64,000 bases of DNA from an uncultured Tateyamaria sp. (GCF_947494755.1 NZ_CANLVZ010000005.1:124001-188000); one strand, 5' to 3'. Positions 41,762 to 52,870 are shown, counted from the stretch's first letter. Numbers and translations: made by a program. Notes: generated from the letters alone by a model not told the origin.

Positions 41762-42142
41762 ATGAAACTTGGACTACAGATCGTCGTGGGGGTGCTGAGC
41801 CTGATCCCCGGGTTCTACGGGGTGGTAAACCTTTGGGTGGGGGCAGCGCGGTTCTTGCCGCCCGAGGCCGTCAATGCCGCAATAGACAGCCAGTTTCGGT
41901 TCCAGTCCGGCGTCTATTTCGGGCTCGCGGTGATGATCTGGTACGTGATCCCGCGCATTGATCGTGAGGTTGCGTTGTTTCGCATGATTGCGCTCGCGAT
42001 CTTTGTGGGCGGGGTGGGGCGCGTGGTATCCTGGGTCACTGTGGGTCAGCCGGATGCGATCATGTCAGGGGCGACGGTGCTTGAACTGACCGTGCCCCTG
42101 TTGATCATTTGGCAAAACGCGATCCGGCAGAGCGCGGCCTAG
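41762..42142 (+). CDS. DUF4345 membrane protein
   Basis: A 126-residue inner-membrane protein with four predicted helices: GLQIVVGVLSLIPGFYGVVN, VYFGLAVMIWYVI, LFRMIALAIFVGGVGRVVSW and GATVLELTVPLLIIWQ. The GGVGRVVSW segment and the short loop with FRFQSGVYFGL are typical of DUF4345, a family without known function. A good ribosome binding site (AAGGAAG) precedes the start. It ends next to the putA stop (convergent; a four-base overlap). Confidence 0.82.
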   Translation: MKLGLQIVVGVLSLIPGFYGVVNLWVGAARFLPPEAVNAAIDSQFRFQSGVYFGLAVMIWYVIPRIDREVALFRMIALAIFVGGVGRVVSWVTVGQPDAIMSGATVLELTVPLLIIWQNAIRQSAA

Positions 42143-45100
42143 CTGGCCGCCCCAAGCAGTGCCGCGTTCCCGCCCGACGCGGTTGTATCGACGCAGATGT
42201 GCCGCTCCACCGTCGCATGGGCGCGGTCGGGCGTGCCGGTGATCAGCGGGATGATCGCAGTTTGCCGGGCGGCAAGGGCACAGGCCATGGCGCGCCCCGT
42301 TTCGCTATCCCCCCACCACAGAACGCCGCCATACTCGGGGCCATCCGTCAGATCGGTGGGAGTGATCTGGCCCGTCGCCTGCACGGCCTGACCGCCCAAT
42401 TTGGTGATCGCTTCGGCTTGTTGTGCCGCAGCATCCGCACCCGGACCAGCGCAGAGGATGGCGGGGCGGGCGCGGTGGCTCAACACGTTGGACTCGCCCG
42501 TTGGTCCGGGCAAGGGCATGTCGCCAAAGCTGACGCGCGCCGGTGTTGGAAGTGCAGGCAACGCCGCATCACTTGTCCATGTGCCAGCTTGCGGCGTGGC
42601 ACCACCTAGGCGGAACCGGGACAGATAGTCCGGCCCGCCTGCTTTCGGCCCTGTGCCGGAAAAGCCAATACCACCAAAGGGTTGGCTGCCGACAATAGCC
42701 CCGATCTGGTTCCGGTTCACATAGATGTTGCCTGCCAAAATTCGATCCGACACGTGCTGCACCCGGTCATCGATGCGGGTGTGCAGCCCGAAGGTCAGCC
42801 CGTAGCCCGTTGCGTTGATGTCGTCGATCACCCGGTCCAAATCACGGGATTTGAAGGTACACAGGTGCAGAACGGGGCCAAAGACTTCGCGTTTCATGTC
42901 GCCGATGCCATCGACCTTGATCAAGGTTGGGGCGACAAACACGCCGTCCGTGGGCGTCTTGAGACGGTGCAACACCCGACCTTCGGACTGCGCGGTGGCG
43001 ATATGGGCGTCGATGCCTTTACGGGCGTGCGTGTCGATCACAGGCCCCACATCGGTAGGCAAGTCCCACGGGTTGCCGACGCTCAGCGCGTCCATGGCCC
43101 CCATCAGCATCTCCGTGAAGGCGGGCGCGATATCGTCCTGCACATAGAGGCAGCGCAGTGCGGAACAGCGCTGGCCTGCGGACTGGAACGCGCTTTCGAC
43201 AATGCTGCGCACCGCCTGTTCGGGCAGGGCGGTGCTGTCCACAATCATGGCGTTCAGCCCGCCGGTTTCCGCGATCAGCGGGGTGCCGGGGGCGGCGTGT
43301 TCGGCCAGTGAGGCGCGGATGCGCAGGGCGGTGGCAGTTGATCCGGTAAAGGCCACGCCACCCACGCGGCTGTCTGCCGTCAGGGCCGCCCCTACATCTC
43401 CATCACCGGGCAAAAGCTGTAGCGCGCTCAGCGGCACGCCCGCCTCGTGCAGCATCGATACGGCGCGATGCGCGATCAGGGGTGTTTGCGCTGCGGGTTT
43501 GGCAAGGACTGCGTTGCCCGATGCAAGGGCGGCTGCAATTTGGCCGGTGAAAATCGCCAGCGGAAAGTTCCAAGGCGAGATGCACACGAAAGTGCCTGCG
43601 GGTGCGTCATTCGTTGCTTGCGCTGCATAATAGCGCAGAAAATCGACGGCCTCGCGCAGTTCGGCAACCGCGTCCATCAGAGTCTTGCCAGCCTCTCGGG
43701 CCAAGAGGGCAAAGAGTTCGCCAAACTGCGCCTCATAAAGATCCGCAGCCGCATTGAGCACCGCGCGTCGGTCAGCCACCGGCGCATCCCACAGCTGCGC
43801 ATCACCATAGGCCTGCGTCACAGTCTGGGTGGTTGCCGGGATGACAGTGCCCACCAGGTCATTCGGATTGGCGGGGTTGAGGACCGGGTACGCCGTGCCA
43901 TTGGTCGCAGTCACCGTCACGGGCGCAGCCGTCCAGTGATGCGCACGAAACGGATCGCGGGCGGCGTCGATCCGCGCGAGCGTTGGCGTGTGCGAAATGT
44001 CAAAGCCGACGGAATTGACCCGCTCTGGCGCGAACAGCGCCGGGCCGGTTGGGATGGTGACGGCGGCATCTTCCAGTGCGGCAAAGGGGTCAGCGGCCAC
44101 AACCTCGGGCGGCACATCTTCGTCCACGATCTGGTTCACGAAACTGGAGTTCGCCCCGTTTTCGAGCAGCCGTCGGACAAGATAGGCCAGCAAATCCTTG
44201 TGCGCGCCGACCGGGGCATAGATCCGGCAGCGCGTGCCCTGTGTGCGTAACACGATGGTGTGCAACGCCTCGCCCATGCCGTGAAGGCGCTGAAACTCAA
44301 AGGGCTGCCCGTCGGCCATATGAAGGATTGCCGCCACGGTATGGGCGTTATGCGTGGCAAATTGCGGATAGATGCGATCGGTCATGCCCAGCAGGCGCCG
44401 CCCGTTGGCGATGTAGGACACGTCCGTCGCGGGCTTGCGGGTGAAGACGGGAAACCCGTCCATCCCCTCGACCTGCGCGCGCTTGATTTCGGTGTCCCAA
44501 TAGGCCCCCTTAACCAGCCGGACCATGATCTTGCGGTCGTGGCGGGTGGCCATGTCATAGACCGCCTCAATGGCCGCGCCCGCACGCGGGCTGTAGGCTT
44601 GCACGACGATGCCGAACCCGTCCCATCCCTCAAGCGCTGTGTCGCCCATCACCGCGTCGATCACCTCAAGGGACAGGGACATTCGGTTGGCTTCTTCGGC
44701 ATCGACATTCAGCCCCATGCCAGCCGATTTCGCCAGCATCGCAAGCGAGCGTAGACGCGGCACCAGATCGCGCAGGACGCGGGCCTCCTGCGCGCGCTCA
44801 TAGCGGGGGTGGAGGGCGGAGAGTTTGACGGAGATGCCCGGATTTTCGCGGATATCAGCGCTGGCGCAGGCTCGCGCGATGGCGGAAATCGCACGCGAAT
44901 AGCTGAGATGGTAGCGCCGCGCATCCGCATCCGTCAGCGCCGCCTCGCCCAGCATATCGTAGGAATAGGTGAAGCCCTTGGCCTCCATCCCCGCCGCGCG
45001 GTCCATCGCGCGATCGATATCCTCGCCCAGCACAAACTGGCGGCCCATCTCCTTCATCGCCCGGCTAACGGCGGCACGAATGACCGGCTCGCCCAGGCGT

Positions 45101-45549
45101 TTGACCGCTCCGCGCAGGTGTTTGATGGGGCCGGGCTGGTCATCGTCCAACACGCGCCCTGTCAGCATCAGCGCCCATGTGGACGCATTCACGAGGCTTG
45201 AGGTGGAATGGCCCATATGCTTGCCCCAGTCGGAGGGCGCGATCTTGTCTTCGATCAGGGCATCAATGGTGTCGGCATCGGGCACGCGCAACAACGCCTC
45301 GGCCAGGCACATCAGCGCAATGCCTTCGTCGGTCGACAGCCCGTATTCGGCCAGAAACACTTCCATCAGCCCTGGCGCGGCGCTGGTGCGGATGCCAGTC
45401 ACAAGGTCGGCGGCCTGTGTGCAAATGGCGGTGCGGTCCTGTGGTGACAGATCGGCCAGCTGGATCAGATCGGACAATGCGGCGCCAGGATCGCCATACA
45501 TGCCCGTATCCAATGCTGTTGCCATGTCTTGCGCTGTATCACGTGCCAT
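42139..45549 (-). CDS. putA: Bifunctional proline dehydrogenase / L-glutamate gamma-semialdehyde dehydrogenase
   Basis: Oxidises proline to glutamate in two steps with FAD and NAD. The 1136-residue protein has a helical arm, a proline dehydrogenase barrel, and an aldehyde dehydrogenase domain with a catalytic Cys in SAGQRCSALR and a Glu in AETGGLNAMIVDS. It lacks the ribbon-helix-helix DNA-binding domain found at the N-terminus of E. coli PutA (1320 residues), so it is not expected to repress its own gene. A divergent Lrp-type regulator 97 bases upstream probably does that job. Confidence 0.97.
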   Translation of the reverse strand: MARDTAQDMATALDTGMYGDPGAALSDLIQLADLSPQDRTAICTQAADLVTGIRTSAAPGLMEVFLAEYGLSTDEGIALMCLAEALLRVPDADTIDALIEDKIAPSDWGKHMGHSTSSLVNASTWALMLTGRVLDDDQPGPIKHLRGAVKRLGEPVIRAAVSRAMKEMGRQFVLGEDIDRAMDRAAGMEAKGFTYSYDMLGEAALTDADARRYHLSYSRAISAIARACASADIRENPGISVKLSALHPRYERAQEARVLRDLVPRLRSLAMLAKSAGMGLNVDAEEANRMSLSLEVIDAVMGDTALEGWDGFGIVVQAYSPRAGAAIEAVYDMATRHDRKIMVRLVKGAYWDTEIKRAQVEGMDGFPVFTRKPATDVSYIANGRRLLGMTDRIYPQFATHNAHTVAAILHMADGQPFEFQRLHGMGEALHTIVLRTQGTRCRIYAPVGAHKDLLAYLVRRLLENGANSSFVNQIVDEDVPPEVVAADPFAALEDAAVTIPTGPALFAPERVNSVGFDISHTPTLARIDAARDPFRAHHWTAAPVTVTATNGTAYPVLNPANPNDLVGTVIPATTQTVTQAYGDAQLWDAPVADRRAVLNAAADLYEAQFGELFALLAREAGKTLMDAVAELREAVDFLRYYAAQATNDAPAGTFVCISPWNFPLAIFTGQIAAALASGNAVLAKPAAQTPLIAHRAVSMLHEAGVPLSALQLLPGDGDVGAALTADSRVGGVAFTGSTATALRIRASLAEHAAPGTPLIAETGGLNAMIVDSTALPEQAVRSIVESAFQSAGQRCSALRCLYVQDDIAPAFTEMLMGAMDALSVGNPWDLPTDVGPVIDTHARKGIDAHIATAQSEGRVLHRLKTPTDGVFVAPTLIKVDGIGDMKREVFGPVLHLCTFKSRDLDRVIDDINATGYGLTFGLHTRIDDRVQHVSDRILAGNIYVNRNQIGAIVGSQPFGGIGFSGTGPKAGGPDYLSRFRLGGATPQAGTWTSDAALPALPTPARVSFGDMPLPGPTGESNVLSHRARPAILCAGPGADAAAQQAEAITKLGGQAVQATGQITPTDLTDGPEYGGVLWWGDSETGRAMACALAARQTAIIPLITGTPDRAHATVERHICVDTTASGGNAALLGAAS

Positions 45550-45599
45550 CGTGCATTCCCTTTTCCGCTTTGATCAGTGTAACAGGGTCCGCAAAGTGA

Positions 45600-45612
45600 A
45601 TTTCATCGAAAT
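45600..45612. promoter_or_regulatory. Dyad in the putA/putR intergenic region
   Basis: ATTTC-ATC-GAAAT is a 13-base dyad in the 97-base gap between the two divergent genes. A second dyad GGTA-AAA-TACC lies at 45636-45646, ending at the start of the regulator. Both are AT-rich and could be sites for the neighbouring Lrp-type regulator. Inferred only. Confidence 0.35.
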
Positions 45613-45646
45613 GCGCGGTCAATACAGGTCATATGGGTAAAATACC

Positions 45647-46132
45647 ATGAAACAGAAGTCATCCCGCCTGTCTGGGCTTGATGCGTTTGATCAGGCGATT
45701 CTGGTCGCCCTGGCCGAGGATGGGCGGATGAGCGTCACCGACCTTGCCGCCCGCATCGGTCTGTCCAAATCCCCCACCCAGGCCAGGGTGCGGCGGCTTG
45801 AGGCGACGGGAGTCATAATGGGCTACCGCGCCCTGCTGGATCCGATCCTGTTGGGGCTGGATCACGTCGCCTTTGTCGAAGTGCGCCTCAGCGATACCCG
45901 CGAGGCAGCGCTAAAGGCATTTAATGAGGCCGTTCAACAGGTTGCAGAGATTGAACAGGCCCACATGATCGCAGGTAATTTCGACTATCTGCTCAAGATA
46001 CGCACCCGGAACATGGCGCAATATCGCGCCTTTCTGGGAGATGTCATTTCGACGTTGCCCTTTGTCGCCTCCACATCGACCTTCGTGGCGATGGAAGCGG
46101 TGAAAGAGATCATGCTGCCCGGTATCGACTGA
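45647..46132 (+). CDS. Lrp/AsnC family regulator, probable PutR
   Basis: A 161-residue Lrp-type regulator. The N-terminal HTH reads LDAFDQAILVALAEDGRMSV, then LAARIGLSKSPTQARVRRLEA, with the typical recognition helix. The C-terminal RAM ligand-binding domain follows, with AEIEQAHMIAGNFDYLLKIRT. In Rhodobacter capsulatus the divergent gene PutR activates putA in response to proline, and the same arrangement is seen here (97-base gap). Assignment is from context and family. The start ATG sits at the edge of a GGTA/TACC dyad. Confidence 0.87.
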   Translation: MKQKSSRLSGLDAFDQAILVALAEDGRMSVTDLAARIGLSKSPTQARVRRLEATGVIMGYRALLDPILLGLDHVAFVEVRLSDTREAALKAFNEAVQQVAEIEQAHMIAGNFDYLLKIRTRNMAQYRAFLGDVISTLPFVASTSTFVAMEAVKEIMLPGID

Positions 46133-46183
46133 CCTTGGCGGGTGCGCACTTGACCTGCGGTGCGTGGGGCGCATCATTCAGGG

Positions 46184-46738
46184 ATGAAACACATTTTGCT
46201 TTTGCTGGCCTTCGCCGCCCCCGCCTGGGCCGAAACGTGCCCCGATCTGCCCGACTATTCCGACGAATTAACCACCTTGATCGAAGCCGCCCGCTCCGCG
46301 CCAGACGAACAGGCAGGGCGGCCCATTTCGGATCAGATGTGGCAAATCTGGCTGCGTGCACCGGACGCTGCGGCCCAGGAGGTGCTGGACCGGGGCATGC
46401 GCCAGCGCAACAACTTCGATCTGATCGGCGCCGTTGCCACGTTTGATCAGCTTGTCGCCTACTGTCCTGACTATGCCGAAGGGTACAACCAGCGCGCGTT
46501 CAGCAACTTTCTGGGTGGAAATTATGAGGCCGCCTTGGACGATCTGGATGCCGCCCTTGCCCTGTCGCCGCGCCATGTGGCGGCCCAATCAGGGCGCGCG
46601 CTGACGTTGATGAACCTGGGCCGAAGAGCCGAAGCACGGCTTCAACTTTTGGCAGCGGTCGAAAACAATCCATGGCTGTCGGAGCGGGCATTGCTGGCCA
46701 AGGGGGCCGCATTGGGGCCGAACGGCGAAGATATCTGA
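46184..46738 (+). CDS. Exported tetratricopeptide repeat protein
   Basis: A 184-residue protein with a signal peptide (LLLLAFAAPAWAET, cleavage near AWA/ET), so it is periplasmic. Two or more helical TPR-like units follow: EVLDRGMRQRNNFDLIGAVATFDQLV, and EGYNQRAFSNFLGGNYEAALDDLDAALALSPRHVAA, the last having the TPR consensus pattern. I start at ATG 46184. No catalytic domain is seen; TPR proteins bind partners. It is next to a tRNA-Leu gene. Confidence 0.8.
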   Translation: MKHILLLLAFAAPAWAETCPDLPDYSDELTTLIEAARSAPDEQAGRPISDQMWQIWLRAPDAAAQEVLDRGMRQRNNFDLIGAVATFDQLVAYCPDYAEGYNQRAFSNFLGGNYEAALDDLDAALALSPRHVAAQSGRALTLMNLGRRAEARLQLLAAVENNPWLSERALLAKGAALGPNGEDI

Positions 46739-46782
46739 GACGCTCTTGAGGTGTGCCGCCCGATTGCCTAACAAGAAGGCAT

Positions 46783-46869
46783 GCGGGCGTGATGGAATGG
46801 TAGACATACCAGACTTAAAATCTGTTGGGGCCTCGCCCCGTGTGGGTTCGAGTCCCACCGCCCGCACCA
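46783..46869 (+). tRNA. tRNA-Leu (anticodon UAA), CCA encoded
   Basis: 87 bases including the encoded CCA. The acceptor stem GCGGGCG (46783-46789) pairs with CGCCCGC (46859-46865). The anticodon loop CTTAAAA has TAA at 46816-46818. The long variable arm contains the hairpin GGGGCCTCGCCCC, typical of class II tRNA-Leu, and GGTTCGAGTCC is the T arm. Position 27/43 is not paired, which I recall for other alphaproteobacterial copies. Confidence 0.96.
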
Positions 46870-47138
46870 AACTATCAAGAGAATCAACCGATTATGCCGG
46901 TCACTCCCTGCGTTCGACATGAGATCTTGATCCCCGTTCAGAAAAGTGAGGTGCGTGCGGTCGGAATTGTCCCGAAGCGCGACAGAGCGAGGGTCCTGAC
47001 CCTAGACCGCAGGACCACGTGCGGGCGTCCCCACATCCCATATCCGCTGGCATTAAGGGAGTGGTAAGGCACGTGCGATAGGAGATCGGAACCGCGCCCC
47101 TTCAAGGTTGAGTGGCGCTTTCGGTCAAGGATCTTTCG

Positions 47139-49709
47139 ATGGGCTTTTTCGACACTCTCAGGAAAACCGGATACCGGTTGAACACATTGCTCGTCAAATC
47201 GGCGCTGCTGACGGGTGTTTTGACAGTCGCCGTCTTGTCCGCGCAGACGACGATTGATCACCGCGAAAAACGTCTGATGGCAGCCGATCAGATGTCGGCA
47301 CGGGCCGTTGATGTAACCCGATTGCTGGCGGATCAGATGGCTGGGTCCATCAAGTTTGGCAATGAGGTGGCCGTCGCGGACATCTCCACCGGGGTTGTTG
47401 AAACTGCGCAACCCGATGCCATAGGTGCGTTTGTGACGAATGCCGATTTGATTGTCATGTTCGCGAGTGAAGGATTAGACGGCAACAGATCGACGTTCAT
47501 GGATTTGGCCGAACGGTCCCTTGCCAATGGTGAACTTGTGACATCCGATGACGGTTTATATGTCGCGGCACCGGCGACCTTTGGCGGTGAAGGGGCGATT
47601 GCAGGCGTTGTCGTCACGGCGTGGACCAATGACCACGTCATGGCGCAGGTTATCGCGGCTGAGCGGAGGGCCTACATCATCGCAGCCTTCATGTTTCTGG
47701 CGACCATGATGATGGCGGTGACGTATGTCTGGTACGCGGTGTCGCGTCCGGCCCTCTATTTGGGCCGATCCATGGAAAAGATGGCGCGCCGCGTCTATAA
47801 TATCGAGATTCCTTACACCGGCCGTCGGGATGAGATCGGCGAAATCGCCCGCCAGATTGACGGGTTTCGCGTCTCCTTGTCCAAGGCAAAGCGGGCCCAA
47901 CGCGACAGCGCCTTCAAAAGTGCAGCGTTCGAGGGAAGCACCGCGCCCATCATGATGGTGGATGAAGCCTGCAAGGTGATTTTTGTGAACCCGGCATGCT
48001 GTACGTTGTTGTCTCAACTGATGCCCGATTTGACGGAAGTCTGGCCTGATGCCGTCGATGGGGCTTGGGTCGGTGCGGATCTGACGACCATGTCCGGGGT
48101 CAAGAACGTGTTTGCCCAGGTCGGCGAGGCAGATGGTCAGGATGACATGTCGTTTTTCAGCCGGATCGGGGCGCGTCATGTCCGGATCAAACTCAACCCG
48201 GCGCGTGACCATAAGGACAGGCTGATAGGTGCCGTCATTGAGTGGAGCGATCGCACCAGTGCGCAGCGCGATGCGGCGGTTTTGCAGGGTATCGATACGA
48301 CCCAGTTGCGGATGGAATTTGACGGGGCAGGGCGGTGCACGCTGATGAACGAGTTTGCAGCCAAATTGCTTGGATATGCCGAGGATCGTCCGAATAATTT
48401 GATGCTTCATGACATATTGAGTGACACGCAAACAGATGCCGCACTCCCTTCGAACTTGGCGGTCGCGGCGCTGTCTCACGCCTCGGTTCACGGTAAGATC
48501 GATATTCAGAGCAGGGATGAGGTGTGTCTGGTTGTTGATGGCGGCTTCATCACGGTCAATGCCGAGGACGGCAGCGTCGAACGCAGCATCCTCATCGCGT
48601 CCAATGTGACACAATCCGAGCAGGATATCCGGGCCGCGCGCCTGGATCAGGCTCGGGTCAGCGAAGAGCAGATGCGCGTTGTGCTGGCGTTGGGTGATGC
48701 ATTGCAACGTTTGGCCAATGGGGATTTGACGACAGAGCTGTCACAGGACATTCCCGAGGATTATCAAACGCTTCGGACGAATTTCAACTTGGCCTTGGTC
48801 GCTCTGCGGGATGCGCTGACGACGGTTGCACAAAACGTGCACTCCATCCGTAGTGAAACGACCGAGATCACCAGCGCGGCTGATGACCTGTCACGCCGGA
48901 CGGAACGGCAGGCGGCAACGCTGGAAGAAACCGCAGCAGCACTTGATGAGCTGACCTCGTCTGTCCGGTCGGCGGCCGAAGGTGCCGATGCGGCAAGCAA
49001 GATGTCGGGTGAGGCGCAGGCCAACGCTGAAAGAGGCGGCGAAATTGCCGGTCAGGCGGTTCACGCGATGGACGGGATCAAGACGTCTTCCCAGGAGATT
49101 TCGAAAATTACCAGCGTGATCGATGATATCGCCTTTCAGACCAACCTGCTGGCTTTGAATGCAGGCGTGGAAGCGGCGCGCGCGGGTGAGGCGGGGCGCG
49201 GGTTTGCGGTTGTTGCCACTGAAGTACGCGCCCTAGCGCAGCGATCATCGGATGCGGCACGCGAGATCAATACACTCATTTCAACAAGTGCCGAGCAGGT
49301 CGAACAGGGTGTAGAACTTGTGGACCGGACTGGAACAGCGCTGTCGGCGATTGTGTCGTCGGTTGCGGAAATCTCGGAAAGGGTTGCCGAGATTGCGAGC
49401 TCAGCGCGCGAGCAATCCACTGGTTTGAACGAAATCAACGTCGCTGTGAATGAGCTGGACCATGTCACGCAACAGAATGCCGCGATGTTTGAAGAGACGA
49501 CAGCTGCAAGCCATGCGTTGACATCCGAAGCTGATGCGCTTGCCGCCGCCGTTGCCAAATTCCAACTTGGCGACGCAACGCAGGCCAAAGAGCCGGTTCC
49601 TGCGCCGACAGCACCTAGACATGCGTCCGCTGCCACGGTTGTTGGAAACACGGCACTGGCTTTGGACACGGAAATTGCCGCGGTGGAGACTGGTTGGGAA
49701 GAGTTCTGA
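47139..49709 (+). CDS. Methyl-accepting chemotaxis protein with PAS domains
   Basis: A chemoreceptor of 856 residues. It has one membrane helix at about 17-38 and a second near 180-200 ([17 protein letters not shown]), with a small periplasmic domain between them. Then come a HAMP domain, two PAS-like regions (about 270-500), a second HAMP-like segment ([18 protein letters not shown]) and the signalling domain. The latter's hairpin tip reads [32 protein letters not shown], shown here in pieces: [16 protein letters not shown] is the highly conserved core. The C-terminus ends GWEEF, resembling the xWxxF tether for CheR/CheB. No other che genes are nearby. The start is ATG 47139 after AAGGA. Confidence 0.93.
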   Translation: MGFFDTLRKTGYRLNTLLVKSALLTGVLTVAVLSAQTTIDHREKRLMAADQMSARAVDVTRLLADQMAGSIKFGNEVAVADISTGVVETAQPDAIGAFVTNADLIVMFASEGLDGNRSTFMDLAERSLANGELVTSDDGLYVAAPATFGGEGAIAGVVVTAWTNDHVMAQVIAAERRAYIIAAFMFLATMMMAVTYVWYAVSRPALYLGRSMEKMARRVYNIEIPYTGRRDEIGEIARQIDGFRVSLSKAKRAQRDSAFKSAAFEGSTAPIMMVDEACKVIFVNPACCTLLSQLMPDLTEVWPDAVDGAWVGADLTTMSGVKNVFAQVGEADGQDDMSFFSRIGARHVRIKLNPARDHKDRLIGAVIEWSDRTSAQRDAAVLQGIDTTQLRMEFDGAGRCTLMNEFAAKLLGYAEDRPNNLMLHDILSDTQTDAALPSNLAVAALSHASVHGKIDIQSRDEVCLVVDGGFITVNAEDGSVERSILIASNVTQSEQDIRAARLDQARVSEEQMRVVLALGDALQRLANGDLTTELSQDIPEDYQTLRTNFNLALVALRDALTTVAQNVHSIRSETTEITSAADDLSRRTERQAATLEETAAALDELTSSVRSAAEGADAASKMSGEAQANAERGGEIAGQAVHAMDGIKTSSQEISKITSVIDDIAFQTNLLALNAGVEAARAGEAGRGFAVVATEVRALAQRSSDAAREINTLISTSAEQVEQGVELVDRTGTALSAIVSSVAEISERVAEIASSAREQSTGLNEINVAVNELDHVTQQNAAMFEETTAASHALTSEADALAAAVAKFQLGDATQAKEPVPAPTAPRHASAATVVGNTALALDTEIAAVETGWEEF

Positions 49710-49801
49710 CCCAGACCTCTGACGGATCAGGGTGTGGACAGACTATGGCAGGGCCCGACGCCCACTCTGATCACATCGGATAGCAAGCGCCGCAGCAGTC
49801 C

Positions 49802-51514
49802 TTAGTCACGGGTGCCGGAAAATTGTTCTTTCCATTTTTCGGTGTCTTCACTGGTAATCTTTGTGAACAGATTGTCCGGCACGGTGAATGGGTGGTCGGG
49901 CGACAGCTGCGTGAGGGCTTGTGCCATATCCGACGGCCATTGCGCGTCTTCCACACCCATTGCCATCAGCATCTTTGCCGAGGCATCCGGGATGAAGGGG
50001 GACGACAAGGTCCCGTAAAGCGCGATGAGGTTCAATCCCATCCGGATTTGCATGGCGGCCGCTTCCGGATCTTCCTTTATGGTTGTCCATGGAGCACAGG
50101 ATTGCAGATACTCGTTGCCCGCAACCCAGATGGCGCGCAATTCCTGAGCGGATTTGCGGACTTCCATCGCTTCCATCATGGCGACGTAGCGCGCAACGCG
50201 GGCATCCAGATCCTCGATCAGGGCCTGCTCGCGCGGCCCGTAGGCCGCCCCGGCCGGCACGGTTTCACCAAATTTCGAGCGGCAGAACTTTGTCACCCGG
50301 CTGACGAAGTTCCCCAACACGTCGGCGAGGTCCTTGTTGACACCCTGCTGAAACAGTTCCCACGTGAACTCCGAATCCGAGGTTTCCGGGCAGTTTGACA
50401 GCAACCACCACCGCCAATAGTCAGCGGGCAAAATCGCAAGAGCCTGATCCATGAACACGCCCCGGCCCTGGCTGGTCGAGAATTGGCCACCATCATAATT
50501 CAGATAATTGAACGATTTGAGGTGATCGACCATTTTCCAGGGCTCTCCCGAGCCAAGCAATGTGGCGGGAAAACTGAGCGTATGAAACGGTACGTTGTCC
50601 TTACCCATGAACTGGGTATAGCGCACATCGCCCGCGCCCTTGTCGGTGCGCCACCAGCGTTCCCAATCCGCGTGCCCGTTTGCGTCCGCCCATTCGCCCG
50701 CGCATGCGATGTACTCAATCGGGGCATCAAACCAGACATAGAACACCTTGCCTTCCATCCCGGGCCATTCCGCATCGCCGCGCCGCACCGGAATGCCCCA
50801 GTCAAGATCGCGCGTGATCCCGCGATCCTGTAGACCATCGCCGTCATGCAACCACTTTTTGGCGATGGACGTGGTCAGCACGGGCCAGTCGGTCTTGCTG
50901 TTGATCCAGGCATCAAGGTCGCCCTTGAGGGCGGATTGGCGCAAATACAGGTGCTTGGTGTTACGCACTTCAAGGTCCGTAGAGCCGGAAATGGCCGAGC
51001 GCGGTTCAATTAGATCAACCGGGTCAAGCTGTTTGGTGCAATTCTCGCATTGATCGCCGCGCGCCTTGTCATATCCGCAATTCGGGCAGGTCCCCTCAAT
51101 GTAGCGATCCGGCAAATAGCGCCCGTCGGCGTTGGAATAGACCTGCTGCTCGGACACTTCGTGGATCAGATTTGCGTCCGCCAGCCGCCCGGCAAAGTGC
51201 TGCGTCAAGGCGTGGTTCTGGGGCGACGACGAGCGACCGAAGTGATCGAAAGACAGTCCGAACCCCTTTGCGATCTCGGCCTGGACCGCGTGCATCTCGG
51301 TGCAGTATTCCGCAACCGGTTTGCCCGCCTTGGCGGCTGCCAATTCCGCCGGGGTTCCGTGTTCATCGGTGGCGCACAAGAACAGCACTTCGTTGCCCCG
51401 CGCACGTTGGTAGCGGGCATATAGGTCGGCGGGCAGTTGGCTCCCGATCAAATTGCCGAGATGTTTGATCCCGTTGATATAGGGAATGGCGGATGTGATC
51501 AGGTGACGTTGCAT
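49802..51514 (-). CDS. metG: Methionine-tRNA ligase
   Basis: Charges tRNA-Met. The class I HIGH motif reads HLGN at 18-21 (NGIKHLGN). The zinc knuckle has four cysteines at 143, 146, 156 and 159 (CPNCG and CENC), characteristic of MetG. The KMSKS-like motif reads FSTSQGRG near residue 345, as in the other FSTSRG-type MetRS. The length is 570 residues. There is no C-terminal tRNA-binding extension (the CsaA-like domain of some MetRS). It may share an operon with the upstream MFS gene. Confidence 0.97.
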   Translation of the reverse strand: MQRHLITSAIPYINGIKHLGNLIGSQLPADLYARYQRARGNEVLFLCATDEHGTPAELAAAKAGKPVAEYCTEMHAVQAEIAKGFGLSFDHFGRSSSPQNHALTQHFAGRLADANLIHEVSEQQVYSNADGRYLPDRYIEGTCPNCGYDKARGDQCENCTKQLDPVDLIEPRSAISGSTDLEVRNTKHLYLRQSALKGDLDAWINSKTDWPVLTTSIAKKWLHDGDGLQDRGITRDLDWGIPVRRGDAEWPGMEGKVFYVWFDAPIEYIACAGEWADANGHADWERWWRTDKGAGDVRYTQFMGKDNVPFHTLSFPATLLGSGEPWKMVDHLKSFNYLNYDGGQFSTSQGRGVFMDQALAILPADYWRWWLLSNCPETSDSEFTWELFQQGVNKDLADVLGNFVSRVTKFCRSKFGETVPAGAAYGPREQALIEDLDARVARYVAMMEAMEVRKSAQELRAIWVAGNEYLQSCAPWTTIKEDPEAAAMQIRMGLNLIALYGTLSSPFIPDASAKMLMAMGVEDAQWPSDMAQALTQLSPDHPFTVPDNLFTKITSEDTEKWKEQFSGTRD

Positions 51515-51581
51515 GGCGGGCCTTTGGATGAATGTCGCCCGTGTACCAGCGCCGCGCGGCAGGGAAAAGGCCCTGTCGGCC

Positions 51582-52805
51582 CTAGTGGCGATCCCGGCTG
51601 CGCCCGGTCAGCCGCCCGATCAAGAACGACGTGCGCGGTGCGTAAATATAGGCGGTGCGTTTGCTGGGCGTGGCGCGGGCCCGCATCCGGGCCAGACCGA
51701 ACAGGATCAGTCCGCCATGCCCAATCGCGATCATGGCAAACAGCGCCGGGGGCCCAAAGTTGTCGATGAGCGCCGAGGCGGTGAACGGTGCTGCGATTGC
51801 ACCAAGCGCGAAATAGAACATGAGCGCGGCCGACAGCTCAACCCGTTCAGAACTATCAGCAAAATCATGGGCATGGGCGGCAGCGACGGAGTAAATCGGA
51901 AAGGTTGTCAGCCCGAACAGCCCGGCCGACAGCATGATCCCATAAGTGCCCAACCCGGCGCTGAGTGCTGTGATCGCACAACTGCACATGGCCGCCGCCG
52001 ACAGCCAGATCAGAACCCAACGACGGTCATATTTGTCAGCGATCCAGCCCACCGGATATTGCGCCAGCGCGCCGCCAAGCACGAAAGACGCCATGAACCA
52101 AGCGATTTGCGGTGTCGTTAGCCCGACCTCCTGCCCATAGATCGGGCCCACCATTCGAAAAGAGGCGCTTGAAAGCGCGGCGACGATCACCCCCGCCGCC
52201 GCCAATGGAGAGCGTTGCGCGGCCAAGCGCGGGCGCAGCCGTGGGGCATCGGGTGTTTCGGGCTGTTTGATTGTGGTCAATGTCAGCGGCAACAGAGCCG
52301 CGCAGCAAACAATTGCAAGCAGATTATAGCTGACATAGCTGGCTGGTTCGAGCACCCCAATGACCAGTTGGGCCGCCAGTGATCCGCCCATGTCGATCAG
52401 CCGATAGACCCCCATGGCCCGCCCACGGGACTCGTTGGTGACCTTGGCCTGCAACCACGCCTCGACCACGGTATAGCAGCCCGCCACGCACATGCCGGAC
52501 GCCACCCGCATCAAGGCCCATGCGATGGGATCGACGATCAGCATATGCGCGATCAACCCGATTGCACCCGCTGCGGTAAAGGCGGCAAAGGCGCGCGAGT
52601 GGCCGACACTGCCCATCAGGCGCGGGGCCCACCAGCATCCGATGAAAAACCCCAGGAAATGGGCCGAGCCGAGCATGCCGATCTCTTGCCGTGTGAAATC
52701 GAGCGCGAGGCCCGACAGGGCGTCCAATGGCCCGAGTGAGCCGGAGCTGAGCTGCAACAGAACAACGGACAAAAAGAGAGCGGCAAAGGAAATGATCAGG
52801 CGCAT
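51582..52805 (-). CDS. MFS transporter
   Basis: Twelve-helix transporter of 407 residues in the major facilitator superfamily. The first cluster has [21 protein letters not shown], which contains the loop 2-3 signature-like segment, and the other half has [15 protein letters not shown], the analogous loop. It belongs to the general drug or metabolite MFS type resembling YcaD, but no substrate can be inferred. The gene follows YceI and precedes metG on the same strand. Confidence 0.85.
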   Translation of the reverse strand: MRLIISFAALFLSVVLLQLSSGSLGPLDALSGLALDFTRQEIGMLGSAHFLGFFIGCWWAPRLMGSVGHSRAFAAFTAAGAIGLIAHMLIVDPIAWALMRVASGMCVAGCYTVVEAWLQAKVTNESRGRAMGVYRLIDMGGSLAAQLVIGVLEPASYVSYNLLAIVCCAALLPLTLTTIKQPETPDAPRLRPRLAAQRSPLAAAGVIVAALSSASFRMVGPIYGQEVGLTTPQIAWFMASFVLGGALAQYPVGWIADKYDRRWVLIWLSAAAMCSCAITALSAGLGTYGIMLSAGLFGLTTFPIYSVAAAHAHDFADSSERVELSAALMFYFALGAIAAPFTASALIDNFGPPALFAMIAIGHGGLILFGLARMRARATPSKRTAYIYAPRTSFLIGRLTGRSRDRH

Positions 52806-52870
52806 ATGGGAGCACCTTGGCGTAGGTGGGTGCGCGGTCCATGTGCGGATTCGACCGCCGCGCGTCGTTT

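Noticed and set aside
46783-46869. tRNA-Leu as an integration site for a mobile element
   Set aside because: No integrase, direct repeat of the tRNA 3' end or phage gene lies on either side, and the neighbours look like core genes.
46825-47067. A + strand frame that overlaps the tRNA-Leu gene
   Set aside because: Its start lies inside the tRNA and the peptide resembles nothing; the tRNA is secure. The 269-base gap to the chemoreceptor otherwise shows only likely promoter sequence.
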